NCBI GenBank assembly: GCA_963676865.2
Contig: CAXXSS010000001.1
Location: 1,860,001 to 1,924,000, forward strand
Direction: 5' to 3'
Origin: JAAYUD01 sp963676865
GTDB taxonomy: Bacteria; Bacteroidota; Bacteroidia; Bacteroidales; Bacteroidaceae
DNA length: 64,000 nucleotides
Part shown: positions 17,287-26,906 of the stretch, in pieces
How the letters are laid out: every line of letters begins with the position of its first letter
Position numbering within the stretch: the first letter of the stretch is position 1
The notes under the pieces: generated by a model
The model's input: only the letters and a program-made list of their open reading frames with translations
Told to the model about the DNA's origin: nothing
Database searches by the model: none
Translations under genes and position numbers: made by a program

Positions 17287-18978
17287 TTATTTTATAATAC
17301 TAGTAAAAGTAGAGCTCGAGAAGTATTTAGCAAATTCAAGGTCGTTGGCAGCTTTTTTAGCCAAAGAAGAGTTCTTGGAAATAGCGCTCTTTAGGCTTTC
17401 AGTTACCATTGATTCGTTGTCTGTGCGAGCTCCCAATACAGCCATCAAGTAATCTGTATAGGCGTCTGGTCTCTCAACGCTAGACAATGTTGTTTTTGCT
17501 TTGTTGTAATCTTTAGCCAATATTTGAGCTAGTGCTGCACTGTTGGTTTTTGTATCACCAAATGCACTGACTGCTTTGTCGTATTGACCTTGTGCTATAT
17601 AAAGGTTACCGAGTGCTTCATTTGATTCTGGAGCAGCAGTAGCTTTGCTCAAATAGTTTTCTGCTTCTGTCTTATTGCCTTTTGATAATGCAACTAAACC
17701 CATGTTATTGTCTACTTCAGGAGCTTCATTCAAATTGGCTGCTTGTTTGAAATAAGATTCGGCTTTATCTACGTCACCTGATTCGTATGCCAGATTACCG
17801 AGGTTATTGTATGCTCTGTAATCATTTGGATATTGTTTGGTGGCTGCAGTATAAATTTGTTCTTTTTTAGCGTTGTCTTTTGTCAAAGTAGCAGCGTAAA
17901 GCAATTCTTCAACGTTTAGTTTAGAAGGATCGTCATTAGCAAGACTGTTGATTTCCTCGTCAGATTTACCAATGTTTTGGTAGTTCAGTGATAGACGTGA
18001 ACGTCTCAGTTGAGGAAGAACTTCTTTTGCTAGTTTATCGAATACGGTAGAGATATTGCGGATTTCGCTTTCTCTTTGAGCCGGATCCTGATACATAGAA
18101 AGTACGCGAAGAATCAAATCTTTGTCTTGAATATTCGATTTCGATACAAGTTCTTTAAAACCTTCCCAGTCTTGAGCAGTGTACTTGGAATCTACATCCG
18201 CCGTTAATTTGCTCTTTTTGAGTTGTTTGCTGATAAGAGTTGTTGTGTTAGCTTCACGCTTTTTCGATAGATTGGTATTCAATTTGACACCACCATCAGG
18301 AGATGCGTAAGAAGAAACTTCTACATTAGCAACTTTCTTGTTGACATCTTTGCTATAAGCAACAACTGTCTTATTAAAGTTTTTTGCTGCTTTCATCTGG
18401 TCAGCACGGATATTTGCCTGCTGAATGAGGAACATAATTTGATTGTTCAAAGTATCGTTGGTGATACGCTCAAATTTGTCTTTTCCTAGTGCCAGGTTAG
18501 ATGAAGACAAGGTGTTGTTAACAAGCTCTGATGTTGAAATAACACCGTCGGCAACTTTCACATCCGGAATAGCAATCTGTTTGTTTTTTGATTTGGCGTT
18601 GAAAGAAAGATACAATTCTGATTTAGCCATATCGGGAACATATCCGAAATTAGCTTTCATCGAGTAATTGCCACCCATTTTATAAGAAATGGCCTGATTG
18701 TTACCTTCTACTTTTTCACCTTGGAAATAAGCAGGTGACGATTTCGCTTCACCGCCATTCCACTTCAGTATGGGAGTTACCTCTACTGTAGCGTTTTTCT
18801 TGAAATACTTTGCAGGGAATTTTCCGTTAATAGTTACCGGTACTTGTCCACCGACAGCTTCAAGAACTTGTGGAGTACAAGTAAAATAGTCGGGTGATAA
18901 TGCACCCATCTTGCTGCTACATGAGCAGAGCGCTAGAACAGCAAGAGCCACTAATGGCATGTAAAACTTCTTTGTCAT
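17287..18978 (-). CDS. TPR-repeat lipoprotein
   Basis: A 563-residue lipoprotein (lipobox LALCSC, about residue 18) of unknown precise role. The N-terminal half (about 25-170) looks beta-rich. The middle contains an OmpA-like stretch, VSSYASPDGGVKLNTNLSKKRA-type (VSSYASPDG, then LSKKRE), which resembles peptidoglycan-associated domains. The C-terminal part has TPR units (YRAYNNLGNLAYESGDVDKA and repeats after it). I start at the ATG at 18978, which begins MTKKFYMPLVALAVLALCSC; the frame is open 32 codons upstream, but that would bury the signal peptide. It probably acts at the inner face of the outer membrane. Confidence 0.85.
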   Translation of the reverse strand: MTKKFYMPLVALAVLALCSCSSKMGALSPDYFTCTPQVLEAVGGQVPVTINGKFPAKYFKKNATVEVTPILKWNGGEAKSSPAYFQGEKVEGNNQAISYKMGGNYSMKANFGYVPDMAKSELYLSFNAKSKNKQIAIPDVKVADGVISTSELVNNTLSSSNLALGKDKFERITNDTLNNQIMFLIQQANIRADQMKAAKNFNKTVVAYSKDVNKKVANVEVSSYASPDGGVKLNTNLSKKREANTTTLISKQLKKSKLTADVDSKYTAQDWEGFKELVSKSNIQDKDLILRVLSMYQDPAQRESEIRNISTVFDKLAKEVLPQLRRSRLSLNYQNIGKSDEEINSLANDDPSKLNVEELLYAATLTKDNAKKEQIYTAATKQYPNDYRAYNNLGNLAYESGDVDKAESYFKQAANLNEAPEVDNNMGLVALSKGNKTEAENYLSKATAAPESNEALGNLYIAQGQYDKAVSAFGDTKTNSAALAQILAKDYNKAKTTLSSVERPDAYTDYLMAVLGARTDNESMVTESLKSAISKNSSLAKKAANDLEFAKYFSSSTFTSIIK

Positions 18979-19049
18979 TTGGTTATTAAATTTTACGTTT
19001 AAAGATTGGTTCGTTTTTTCATTGATACCTCTCTCATAATGTATCGTCA

Positions 19050-19057
19050 CAAAGGTA
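19050..19057 (-). promoter_or_regulatory. -7 box for the TPR lipoprotein gene
   Basis: Minus-strand TACCTTTG, a perfect -7 box, about 72 bp upstream of the start codon. It lies inside the longer open frame, which supports the downstream start. Confidence 0.5.
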
Positions 19058-19116
19058 GTGTATTTATATTTCACTTGTTGTTTTACAATTATTATAATTC
19101 CTCAATAAATGCTAAA

Positions 19117-20073
19117 TCATTGCAATTTATGCTTCTCGAATTCAATATTTCGAGGGTGGTGATGCAATATTTCGTCTTTGAGCATGGAGCGATCGATATG
19201 AGTGTATATTTCGGTCGTCGCAATACTCTCGTGTCCCAGCATACACTGTATGGCACGTAGATTGGCGCCGCCTTCCAGCAGGTGAGTGGCAAATGAATGT
19301 CTGAAAGTATGTGGACTGATTGTTTTTGTGATGTTTGCTACTTGTGCGTATTCTTTTATTAAATGGAATATCATGATTCGAGAAAGTTTCTTTTTTAGTC
19401 GGGCGCTCACAAAAGCATAGTCTTCATAGCCTTTTTTTATATTTATTCTTTCTCTGTCAAGCATATAATATCTGATCTCTTTTATGGCGCGTTGAGAGAT
19501 GGGTACTAAGCGCTCTTTTTGTCCCTTTCCTTCGACTCTGATAAATTCTTCGTCGAAATACAAATTAGATAACTTAAGATTGCATAGCTCTGAAACACGG
19601 AGTCCGCAACTATATAAAGTCTCTAATATGGCTCGGTTGCGTTGTCCTTCGATTTTACTTAGGTCTACTGCTGCTATAATTCGGTCTATTTCCTCGATGG
19701 TGAGCACTTCTGGCAAGTGCAATCCGATACGTGGGCTTTCTAACGTTTCGCTTGGATCTGACTCAATCATGTCTTCTATGAAAAGAAAACGGAAAAAAGA
19801 ATGAATGCCTGATATGATACGGGCTTGGGAGCGAGGATGGATACCTACGTCGTGCAGCCCAGAAACAAATTGCTCTAAATGGTCGAGTGTGGTATCTAGT
19901 ATATTTATTTGCTCTATCTTCAGGTAATCCATCAATTTGCTCAAATCTTGCAGATAGGCTTCTACGGTATTGGGGGATAACGCTTTCTCTAATGTGAGAT
20001 ATTGCTTATATCTCGTTACGATTCTTTTGGAGGTAGAACTGTTATTATCAATACTTTTGTTGTCAGATATCAT
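19117..20073 (-). CDS. xerD: Tyrosine recombinase XerD
   Basis: A site-specific recombinase that resolves chromosome dimers at dif during division. At 318 residues it has the N-terminal SAM-like domain (TVEAYLQDLSKLMDYL) and the catalytic residues of the family: Arg in CGLRVSEL, Lys in GKGQKERLVP, HTFRHSFATHLL (His-x-x-Arg), His in LGHESIATTEIYTH, and the nucleophile Tyr in IYTH. It has full length and no frameshift, and sits divergently beside aroQ. It is not part of a mobile element: there are no flanking repeats or cargo genes. Confidence 0.93.
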   Translation of the reverse strand: MISDNKSIDNNSSTSKRIVTRYKQYLTLEKALSPNTVEAYLQDLSKLMDYLKIEQINILDTTLDHLEQFVSGLHDVGIHPRSQARIISGIHSFFRFLFIEDMIESDPSETLESPRIGLHLPEVLTIEEIDRIIAAVDLSKIEGQRNRAILETLYSCGLRVSELCNLKLSNLYFDEEFIRVEGKGQKERLVPISQRAIKEIRYYMLDRERINIKKGYEDYAFVSARLKKKLSRIMIFHLIKEYAQVANITKTISPHTFRHSFATHLLEGGANLRAIQCMLGHESIATTEIYTHIDRSMLKDEILHHHPRNIEFEKHKLQ

Positions 20074-20091
20074 TTCTTTTTCTTAATTTTG
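20060..20091 (+). promoter_or_regulatory. Promoter of aroQ
   Basis: TTGTCA, 18 nt, then TAATTTTG on the plus strand. The -33 box lies inside the first codons of xerD. Confidence 0.6.
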
Positions 20092-20115
20092 CACGATTAA
20101 TCGTTTATTGACAAA

Positions 20116-20146
20116 CAAAAGTACGAAATTCGGGAGAAAGTTGCAA
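20116..20146 (-). promoter_or_regulatory. Promoter of xerD
   Basis: The minus strand has TTGCAA, 17 nt, then TACTTTTG. It faces the aroQ promoter, so the two genes share a compact divergent control region and the -33 box touches the aroQ start codon. Confidence 0.65.
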
Positions 20147-20568
20147 TGAAGATACAGATTATAAATGGTCCCAATATTAATTTGTTGGGTAAGCGAGAGC
20201 CCGCCATTTATGGCAATGAAACGTTTGATAGTTGTTTGGAAGCGTTGCGCCGTAAATATGCACATGTTGAGATTGAATATTTTCAATCGAACGTCGAAGG
20301 TTTGCTTATCGACTGTATTCAACAATGTGGCTTCTCGGTAGATGGTGTCGTGTTGAATGCCGGGGCTTATACACATACGTCCATAGCTTTGCTCGATGCT
20401 ATTCGTTCTATCCCTGCTCCTGTAGTCGAAGTGCATATATCTAATGTTCATGCGCGCGAGAATTTTCGGCATACGTCAATGATAGCCCCTGCTTGCAAGG
20501 GAGTCATCGCCGGATTTGGGTTGCAATCTTACGATCTTGCTATACGGGCGTTGTTGGGAGAAAGATAG
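20146..20568 (+). CDS. aroQ: 3-dehydroquinate dehydratase, type II
   Basis: Third step of the shikimate pathway to aromatic amino acids, in the cytoplasm as a dodecamer. The 140-residue protein shows the family pattern: IINGPNINLLGKREP at the start with the catalytic Tyr loop (IYG), YFQSNVEG, VLNAGAYTHTSIALLDAI and the VEVHISNVHARE motif with the catalytic His. First gene of a run that continues into the methyltransferase 32 nt downstream. Confidence 0.95.
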   Translation: MKIQIINGPNINLLGKREPAIYGNETFDSCLEALRRKYAHVEIEYFQSNVEGLLIDCIQQCGFSVDGVVLNAGAYTHTSIALLDAIRSIPAPVVEVHISNVHARENFRHTSMIAPACKGVIAGFGLQSYDLAIRALLGER

Positions 20569-20600
20569 TTTTTGTCGTTTTAAGGCGGTAAGAAAGTGTG

Positions 20601-21239
20601 ATGAAAGAAACGGATGATATAGAAGATTATATATTGGCTCATATTGATACGGAAAGCGAATACCTCAGAAAACTATACCGTGATACTTGTGTCAACCTGT
20701 TGCGCCCCCGAATGGCATCGGGCCATTTGCAAGGACGAATGCTGAAGATGTTTGTTAAGATGATACGTCCTCGCCATATTTTGGAAATAGGTACATATAG
20801 TGGATATTCGGCATTGTGTATGGCCGAAGGACTAGGAGAAGGAGGACATTTGTATACTTTTGAAATAAACGATGAACAGGAAGATTTTACTCGTCCTTGG
20901 ATAGAAGGTTCGTCCTATGCTGCCAAAATAGATTTTATTATTGGCGATGCTTTGCTTTTGGTTCCAAAGATGGATATTACGTTTGATATGGCTTTTATAG
21001 ATGGTGATAAACGATATTATATCGAATACTTTGATATGGTTATGCAAAAACTTGATCGGGGTGGGTATATTTTTGCCGACAATACACTCTGGGATGGGCA
21101 TGTACTGACTTCGCCTCCTCAAAGTGACAAACAGTCGTGGGGCATCAAACGTTTTAATGATTATATAACGGCTGATTCTCGTATCGAAAAAGTGATTCTT
21201 CCTATGCGAGACGGTTTGACAGTGATTCGTAAATTATAA
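20601..21239 (+). CDS. SAM-dependent O-methyltransferase (class I)
   Basis: A caffeoyl-CoA/catechol O-methyltransferase-like enzyme (methyltransferase family 3). SAM motif I is ILEIGTYSGYSALCMAEGL (around residue 60), the acidic strand is FEINDEQ, and the metal-binding AFIDGDKRYYIEYFD and FADNTLWDG segments are present. The frame could begin at a GTG at 20598, but ATG at 20601 is the natural start (212 residues). Substrate unknown. It lies between aroQ and rbfA in one direction. Confidence 0.88.
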   Translation: MKETDDIEDYILAHIDTESEYLRKLYRDTCVNLLRPRMASGHLQGRMLKMFVKMIRPRHILEIGTYSGYSALCMAEGLGEGGHLYTFEINDEQEDFTRPWIEGSSYAAKIDFIIGDALLLVPKMDITFDMAFIDGDKRYYIEYFDMVMQKLDRGGYIFADNTLWDGHVLTSPPQSDKQSWGIKRFNDYITADSRIEKVILPMRDGLTVIRKL

Positions 21240-21248
21240 AAATAGATT

Positions 21249-21581
21249 ATGGAAATTACAAGACAAAACAAAATAGCGCGTTTGTTGCAGAAAGAGCTAA
21301 GTGAAATCTTTCGTCAACAAACAAATAAGATGCACGGCGTGTTGCTCTCCGTTAGTGCTGTAAGAGTGAGCCCTGATATTAGTTACGCTCGAGTGTATTT
21401 GAGTGTTTTCCCTTCCGAAAGGGCAGAAGAGTTGGTCAACAATATCAACTCCAATATCAAGTCTATCCGTTTCGAGTTGGGTACTAAGGTACGTTATCAG
21501 TTGCGTATCATTCCCGAACTTAAGTTCTTTCTTGATGATTCTTTAGATTATATTGAAAATATAGATTCTTTGTTGAAATGA
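21249..21581 (+). CDS. rbfA: Ribosome-binding factor A
   Basis: Helps mature the 30S subunit by acting on the 16S rRNA 5' end. The 110-residue KH-like protein has the N-terminal RQNKIARLLQKELSEIF, the central VRVSPDISYARVYLSVFP and the C-terminal PELKFFLDDSLDYIENID motif. Its stop codon overlaps the start of the next gene by ATGA, so the two are translationally coupled. Confidence 0.93.
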   Translation: MEITRQNKIARLLQKELSEIFRQQTNKMHGVLLSVSAVRVSPDISYARVYLSVFPSERAEELVNNINSNIKSIRFELGTKVRYQLRIIPELKFFLDDSLDYIENIDSLLK

Positions 21582-22810
21582 ATTTTCCGTTTTACATAGC
21601 TAAACGTTATCTGTTCTCAAAAAAGAAACACAATGCCATCAATATTATTTCGGGTGTTTCGGTGTGTGGTGTAGCTTTGGCAACAATGGCGCTCGTATGC
21701 ACTCTTTCTGTCTTTAATGGCTTTCGTGATATGGTGGCGACTTTTTTTACCGCTTTCGATCCTGAGTTGAAAATTACTCTAAACGAAGGCAAAGTATTTA
21801 ATCCCACAGATGCTCATTATAAAGAGCTGAAAAAGATGGCCGATGTGAAAGTTTGCACACTTACACTAGAAGAGAATGCGATGGTGCAATATAAAGATCG
21901 TCAGACGATGGCTGTCATTAAAGGGGTACAAGAGAATTTTGAAAAACTGACGTCTATTGATAGCATACTAATCGGTAATGGGTTGTTTATGTTGCACGAT
22001 ACTATCGCTGATTATGGAATAATGGGAGTGGAACTTGTCTCTACATTAGGTTGTGGTGTGCAATTTCTAGACCCGTTGCAGGTTTATGTGCCCAAACGAG
22101 ATGCTCCTGTTGATTTGGTCAATCCATCCAATTCGTTTAATATGGAATATCTGTATTCGCCTGGAGTTGTATTTGCCGTCAAACAGCGTAAGTACGATAG
22201 TCAATATATTATCACCTCTTTGGCATTTGCCCGTCATTTACTGAATTATAACAATCAAGTTTCGGCCATTGAACTCAAGTTAATGCCCAATTCTGATGTG
22301 GAATCCGTAAAAGCAAAGATAGAAAAACTGGTAGGGTCGAAGTATAATGTAAAAAGCCGTTATGAACAGCAGGAAGATGTTTTTCAGATTATGAAGATAG
22401 AGAAATTTATCTCATATCTTTTCCTCACTTTCATCTTGATGATAGCTTGTTTCAATGTAATAGGTTCGCTTTCTATGCTGATTTTGGATAAAAAAGACGA
22501 TGTTTCTACATTGCGAAGTCTGGGGGCCAATGACAAAATGATATCTCGTATCTTTCTCTTCGAAGGGCGTCTTATATCTGTCATAGGGGCGGCATTTGGT
22601 ATATTATTGGGATTGCTATTCTGCTATTTGCAGCAGAAATACGGTCTTATTCAATTGGGTAACGGAGGCGATAATTTTATAGTTAAGGCGTATCCGGTTA
22701 GTGTCCATGTTATGGATATTGTTGTGATATTCTTTACTGTAATTATAGTCGGTTTTCTTTCCGTATGGTATCCGGTACGCTATTTGTCGAAGAAGATGCT
22801 CAAACAGTAG
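21578..22810 (+). CDS. ABC transporter permease of the LolC/LolE type
   Basis: An inner-membrane permease likely to take part in releasing lipoproteins toward the outer membrane. The 410-residue protein has the MacB/FtsX layout: one N-terminal membrane helix (about 20-50), a large periplasmic domain (about 50-265), then three C-terminal helices with LRSLGANDKMISRIFLFEG, the coupling-helix motif of LolC/E. The start FYIAKRYLFSKKKHNAINIISGVSV (seen as FYIAKRYLF then NAINIISG) is diagnostic. No ATPase gene is adjacent, so its LolD partner must be elsewhere. Confidence 0.88.
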   Translation: MNFPFYIAKRYLFSKKKHNAINIISGVSVCGVALATMALVCTLSVFNGFRDMVATFFTAFDPELKITLNEGKVFNPTDAHYKELKKMADVKVCTLTLEENAMVQYKDRQTMAVIKGVQENFEKLTSIDSILIGNGLFMLHDTIADYGIMGVELVSTLGCGVQFLDPLQVYVPKRDAPVDLVNPSNSFNMEYLYSPGVVFAVKQRKYDSQYIITSLAFARHLLNYNNQVSAIELKLMPNSDVESVKAKIEKLVGSKYNVKSRYEQQEDVFQIMKIEKFISYLFLTFILMIACFNVIGSLSMLILDKKDDVSTLRSLGANDKMISRIFLFEGRLISVIGAAFGILLGLLFCYLQQKYGLIQLGNGGDNFIVKAYPVSVHVMDIVVIFFTVIIVGFLSVWYPVRYLSKKMLKQ

Positions 22811-22844
22811 GTGTAGTTTGAAGTAATACCACTTATAAAACAGC

Positions 22845-22870
22845 AAGGCGTCCCCTCTTGGAGACGCTTT
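22845..22870. terminator. Hairpin between convergent genes
   Basis: AAGGCGTC pairs with GACGCTTT (one G-T pair) across a 10-nt loop, between the convergent permease and miaB genes. There is no long T-tract, so it is only a moderate terminator candidate. Confidence 0.5.
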
Positions 22871-22900
22871 GATAAGTATTTATGATGCAATGAATTTCTT

Positions 22901-24268
22901 TTAAATTTCTTCGCCAATGAGGGTTGCCGAAGTCGTTGCTGTGATACGAACATGCACGAAATCGCCGATACGATGACTGCCTTTGTCAAAAACAACAACT
23001 CTGTTTTGCTCTGTGCGCCCAAAGAGTTGTTCTCGTGAACGCTTTGACACTCCTTCGACAAGAACTTCGAATGTTTTGCCTATGCAACGGGCATTGGACT
23101 CTGCGGAAAGTTGATTTTGCAGCTGGATAATTTCGTTTAATCGAGCAATCTTTGTCTCTTCCGAAACATCATCGGGCAGATGTTTTGAGGCATAAGTGCC
23201 GGAGCGTTCGGAGTATTTGAACATGAAGGCCGAATCGTAAGCACACTCCATCATTAATGAAAGTGACTGGCGATGGTCGTCTTCTGTTTCGCTGCAAAAG
23301 CCACAGAAAATATCGGTGCTCAGTCCACAATCTGGAATAATCTTGCGGATGGTAGCTACTCTGTCAAGATACCATTCTCTGGTATATTTTCTGTTCATAG
23401 CTTTCAATATGCGCGAACTACCGCTTTGCACCGGAAGATGAATGTGTTTGCAAACATTCGGTACGTCGGCAATGACATGAAGTGTTTCGTCGCTCATATC
23501 TTTCGGATGAGAAGTGGTGAATCTGATCCGTACATCAGGCACTGCGAGAGCAACGGTTTGTAACAACATGGGAAAAGAGACGATCGAACCGTCTTCGCGC
23601 TCAAACTGATAAGAATTGACATTTTGCCCCAAAAGCGTGATTTCTTTGTATCCTTTGGCTTCCAGATCTTTTACTTCGTTGAGAATGCTTTCGATATCCC
23701 GGCTTCTTTCTCGGCCTCTTGTGTAAGGCACGATGCAGTAGGTGCAAAAATTGTTGCAGCCTCTCATGATGGAGACAAAACTCGAAATGTGGTTGCCACA
23801 GATATGCGACGGGATGACATCTCGGTATGTTTCTGTCTTAGATAATTCGATGTTGATTGCTTTTTCTCCGGCTTCGACAGACGCAATCAGTCCGGGAAGT
23901 GTGAGGTATGCGTCCGGCCCAGCTACCAAGTCGACATGATGATTTTCTATTAAATCATCTTTTACATGTTCTGCCATGCAGCCTAGTACTCCGATGATAA
24001 GCTTTCTCCTTTTTTGCAAGGCATGTAGCGCTTCCAATCGGTTATAAATTTTGTGTTCGGCATTTTCTCTTACCGAGCAAGTGTTTAGAAAAACAGCATC
24101 GGCGTTGTCGAGCGAATCGGTCAAATCGTAACCGGCCATTTTCATTACCGAGGCTACAACTTCACTGTCTGCCACATTCATTTGGCAGCCATAGGTTTCG
24201 ATGAAGAGTCTTTTCTCTTCGTTGGCGGTTGCGGATTTAAAGTCCGTTCCCGTTTTTTCGTTAATCAT
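22901..24268 (-). CDS. miaB: tRNA-2-methylthio-N6-dimethylallyladenosine synthase
   Basis: A radical-SAM methylthiotransferase that adds the 2-methylthio group to i6A37 of tRNAs reading UNN codons. At 455 residues the layout is complete: N-terminal UPF0004 domain with ETYGCQMNVADSE and LNTCSVRENA (three cluster cysteines), the radical SAM CNNFCTYCIVPY (Cys-x3-Cys-x2-Cys), SHPKDMSDE, and a C-terminal TRAM domain. It lies 34 nt downstream of argS on the same strand, so both tRNA-related genes probably form an operon. Confidence 0.95.
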   Translation of the reverse strand: MINEKTGTDFKSATANEEKRLFIETYGCQMNVADSEVVASVMKMAGYDLTDSLDNADAVFLNTCSVRENAEHKIYNRLEALHALQKRRKLIIGVLGCMAEHVKDDLIENHHVDLVAGPDAYLTLPGLIASVEAGEKAINIELSKTETYRDVIPSHICGNHISSFVSIMRGCNNFCTYCIVPYTRGRERSRDIESILNEVKDLEAKGYKEITLLGQNVNSYQFEREDGSIVSFPMLLQTVALAVPDVRIRFTTSHPKDMSDETLHVIADVPNVCKHIHLPVQSGSSRILKAMNRKYTREWYLDRVATIRKIIPDCGLSTDIFCGFCSETEDDHRQSLSLMMECAYDSAFMFKYSERSGTYASKHLPDDVSEETKIARLNEIIQLQNQLSAESNARCIGKTFEVLVEGVSKRSREQLFGRTEQNRVVVFDKGSHRIGDFVHVRITATTSATLIGEEI

Positions 24269-24302
24269 GTTTATTTATTAATGTTTAGTGTAAATCTTTT
24301 GC

Positions 24303-26099
24303 TTACATCCTTTCGGGCACCTCGATGCCTAGTAGCCCCATACCCAATTTGACAACCTTGGCAATGTTGGCCGAAAGAACGATACGGAAAATGCGAGTAT
24401 CTTCGTTCTTCTCGTGTAGAATACTATAGTCGTGATAGAATTGATTGTATTCCTTTACCAAGTCGTAGATATAATTGGCAATAATCGAAGGACTATAGTC
24501 TGTGCCGGCTTGACGAACGGTTGCGGCAAAGTCGGCAAGCATTTGAATGAGGCTTTCTTCTTTCTCGGAAAGTTGCAGGTTGTTCGGCAGCTTATTCGGA
24601 AGTGTGATACTCATTTCTTCTGCTTTTCGTAGTACGGAACGGATGCGGGCATACGTGTATTGAATGAAAGGTCCGGTGTTGCCGTTGAAATCAATAGATT
24701 CTTTTGGGTTGAAAGTCATATTCTTTCTGGCGTCTACCTTGAGAATGAAATATTTTAAAGCTCCCAGTCCTACAGTACGTACGATATCGTCTGCTTGGCT
24801 TGGCGACAGACCGTCCAACTTCCCTAACTCTTGAGATGTCTCTTTGGCAGTGTTAATCATTTCGCCCACCAAGTCGTCGGCATCCACCACAGTTCCCTCG
24901 CGAGATTTCATTTTCCCTTCGGGAAGTTCTACCATGCCGTATGAAAAGTGCACCAAATCTTTGCCCCATTCAAATCCTAGTTTGTCGAGTAAGATAGAAA
25001 GAACTTGGAAATGATAGTTTTGTTCGTTACCCACCACATATATCATTTTGTTAATGGGATAGTCTTTGAAGCGTTGATCGGCTGTACCAATATCTTGAGT
25101 CATGTATACCGACGTGCCATCTTTGCGAAGTAGAAGTTTCTGATCGAGTCCTTTGTCTGTGAGGTCGGCCCATACGGAGCCGTCTTCTTTTTTAAAGAAT
25201 AGTCCCTTGCTCAGTCCTTCGAGCACCTTGTCTTTACCTTCCAAATAAGTGTTCGATTCGTAATATATTTTGTCGAACGAAATGCCCATCTTGCGATACG
25301 TCTCATCGAAACCGGCATAAACCCATTCGTTCATTTTCTCCCAAAGCGATCGTACTTCCGGATCGCCGGCTTCCCATTTTACCAACATGTGATGGGCTTC
25401 TTGCATCAAAGGAGAGGCAGCTTCAGCTTCTTCTTGCGTCATGCCTTTTTCCGTCATCAATTGTTTGACTTCAGCTTTATAGTGTTGGTCGAAAGCTACA
25501 TAATAGTCGCCTACCAAATGATCGCCCTTTTTTCCTGAAGATTCCGGCGTCTCTCCATTACTATAAAGTTTCCATGCCAACATTGATTTGCAGATATGAA
25601 TGCCACGGTCGTTGACGATGTTCGTTTTTACTACTTTATTTCCGTTGGCTTTTATGATGTTGGTAAGTGCATTGCCCAACAAATTGTTTCTCATGTGTCC
25701 CAAATGGAGCGGTTTGTTGGTATTGGGAGAAGAAAATTCGATCATTACAAGCGGCGATTTGTCTGTCGGTTCGGTAATGCCATAATGATGCTCCGAATGA
25801 ATATCGTTCAATAAGTTGATCCATGCCGATGAAGCAATGACAAGATTTAGAAAGCCTTTGATAACATTGAAGTCTTCAATGTCGGGATCGTTTGATTTCA
25901 GATAGTCACCAATTTCGGCTGCTGTTTGTTCCGGCCCCTTCTTCGACATGCGCAAGAAAGGAAAAACAACCAATGAAAGGTGCCCCTTGAACTCTTTTCT
26001 CGTTTTTTGTAACTGTATCTTGTCTGTCGAAACATCTTCTCCGTATAGAGCTTTGAGTGCTCCGATGACTGATGGGATCAATTTATCTTCTATCTTCAT
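24303..26099 (-). CDS. argS: Arginyl-tRNA synthetase
   Basis: A class I synthetase that charges tRNA-Arg. The 598-residue protein has the N-terminal Arg-tRNA additional domain, the HIGH-type motif PLHLGHMRNNLLGN, QNYHFQVL in the active site, the KMSKS counterpart GKMKSREGTVV, and the C-terminal DALR anticodon-binding domain. The start at 26099 (MKIEDKLIPSVIGAL) is conserved-looking and sits right behind a good promoter. The longer open frame (60 more codons) is spurious. A tRNA-Arg gene is also in the window, at 37.7 kb. Confidence 0.96.
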   Translation of the reverse strand: MKIEDKLIPSVIGALKALYGEDVSTDKIQLQKTRKEFKGHLSLVVFPFLRMSKKGPEQTAAEIGDYLKSNDPDIEDFNVIKGFLNLVIASSAWINLLNDIHSEHHYGITEPTDKSPLVMIEFSSPNTNKPLHLGHMRNNLLGNALTNIIKANGNKVVKTNIVNDRGIHICKSMLAWKLYSNGETPESSGKKGDHLVGDYYVAFDQHYKAEVKQLMTEKGMTQEEAEAASPLMQEAHHMLVKWEAGDPEVRSLWEKMNEWVYAGFDETYRKMGISFDKIYYESNTYLEGKDKVLEGLSKGLFFKKEDGSVWADLTDKGLDQKLLLRKDGTSVYMTQDIGTADQRFKDYPINKMIYVVGNEQNYHFQVLSILLDKLGFEWGKDLVHFSYGMVELPEGKMKSREGTVVDADDLVGEMINTAKETSQELGKLDGLSPSQADDIVRTVGLGALKYFILKVDARKNMTFNPKESIDFNGNTGPFIQYTYARIRSVLRKAEEMSITLPNKLPNNLQLSEKEESLIQMLADFAATVRQAGTDYSPSIIANYIYDLVKEYNQFYHDYSILHEKNEDTRIFRIVLSANIAKVVKLGMGLLGIEVPERM

Positions 26100-26119
26100 A
26101 ATCAAACTGTTTTGGGGTG

Positions 26120-26150
26120 CAAAGTTACAATGTTTAAGGCGTAAAAACAA
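26120..26150 (-). promoter_or_regulatory. Promoter of argS-miaB
   Basis: The minus strand has TTGTTT, 17 nt, then TAACTTTG, with the -7 box about 20 bp before the argS start. Confidence 0.75.
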
Positions 26151-26780
26151 AGCTAAGATTGAAAATAATGAATGGCAGTGGTAAATTATAAAATGGTAAA
26201 GTCGATATTGTAGCTGCAAAAATAAAAGATGGTATGGCTGTATCTTTCTAAAAAAGCTTAGAGGCTTTGTGCATGTCATACCTACTGCCGCAAGAATGTG
26301 TTGATGAAGAGCAAATAATTTTAGTCGAACGGACTGGCTGTTATAACGCGGCTCACTGGTAAAAATTTGGTGAATATGTATAAGATTTATTTTTACTTCA
26401 ATTGAAGTTCTTTGGGATAATCTTCCAAATTACGAGAGACTTTGCCACCTCCGTATGACACCATTATGCACTATCTCACAGTATGTTAACGATGCGCCTC
26501 ATACAACGCCAGCGGAAAAAGGTCTCAAAATCGCCTCGAGAGCATATCGTGAATACGTTATTTTCAGCGAACTTTATTTAGAACGACTCTAAATGGTGGC
26601 CTACGGGTGTCTGAGGACCAGCTTTTACATAAACAAGTGTATTCTATTCATCTGGACTAGCAGCTCATTCCAGATGAAAGTTATCGGGTAAATAAATGCG
26701 ACAATTCATTGGTATGCTTATTCTCCCGTTGGCCGCATAGAAGTGGCGCATAAACTCGAATGCATGTCTTCTTTATGTTA

Positions 26781-26828
26781 TCGAAACGACATATGCCCCT
26801 AAAAATATTTTCGTCCATATGTTTTCGA
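26781..26828. repeat. Imperfect inverted repeat with CATATG ends
   Basis: TCGAAA...ACATATG pairs with CATATG...TTTTCGA with a 2-nt bulge and a loop of about 20 nt. There is no T-tract after it on either strand. Confidence 0.7.
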
Positions 26829-26858
26829 AAAAACTTAAGGACGTCACCGAAAAAACTA

Positions 26859-26906
26859 ACATATGACACTTGCGACTCACGCCCGTGAGTCGCAAGTGTC
26901 ATATGT
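26859..26906. repeat. Perfect 23-bp inverted repeat with 2-nt centre
   Basis: 26859-26881 is the exact reverse complement of 26884-26906; only CC separates the arms. Such a near-perfect palindrome would extrude as a cruciform or fold tightly in RNA. No T-run follows, so it does not look like a terminator. Confidence 0.95.

Noticed and set aside
19117..20073. XerD gene as integrase of a mobile element
   Set aside because: Full XerD length and motifs, a housekeeping neighbourhood (aroQ, rbfA), and no attachment repeats or cargo genes.
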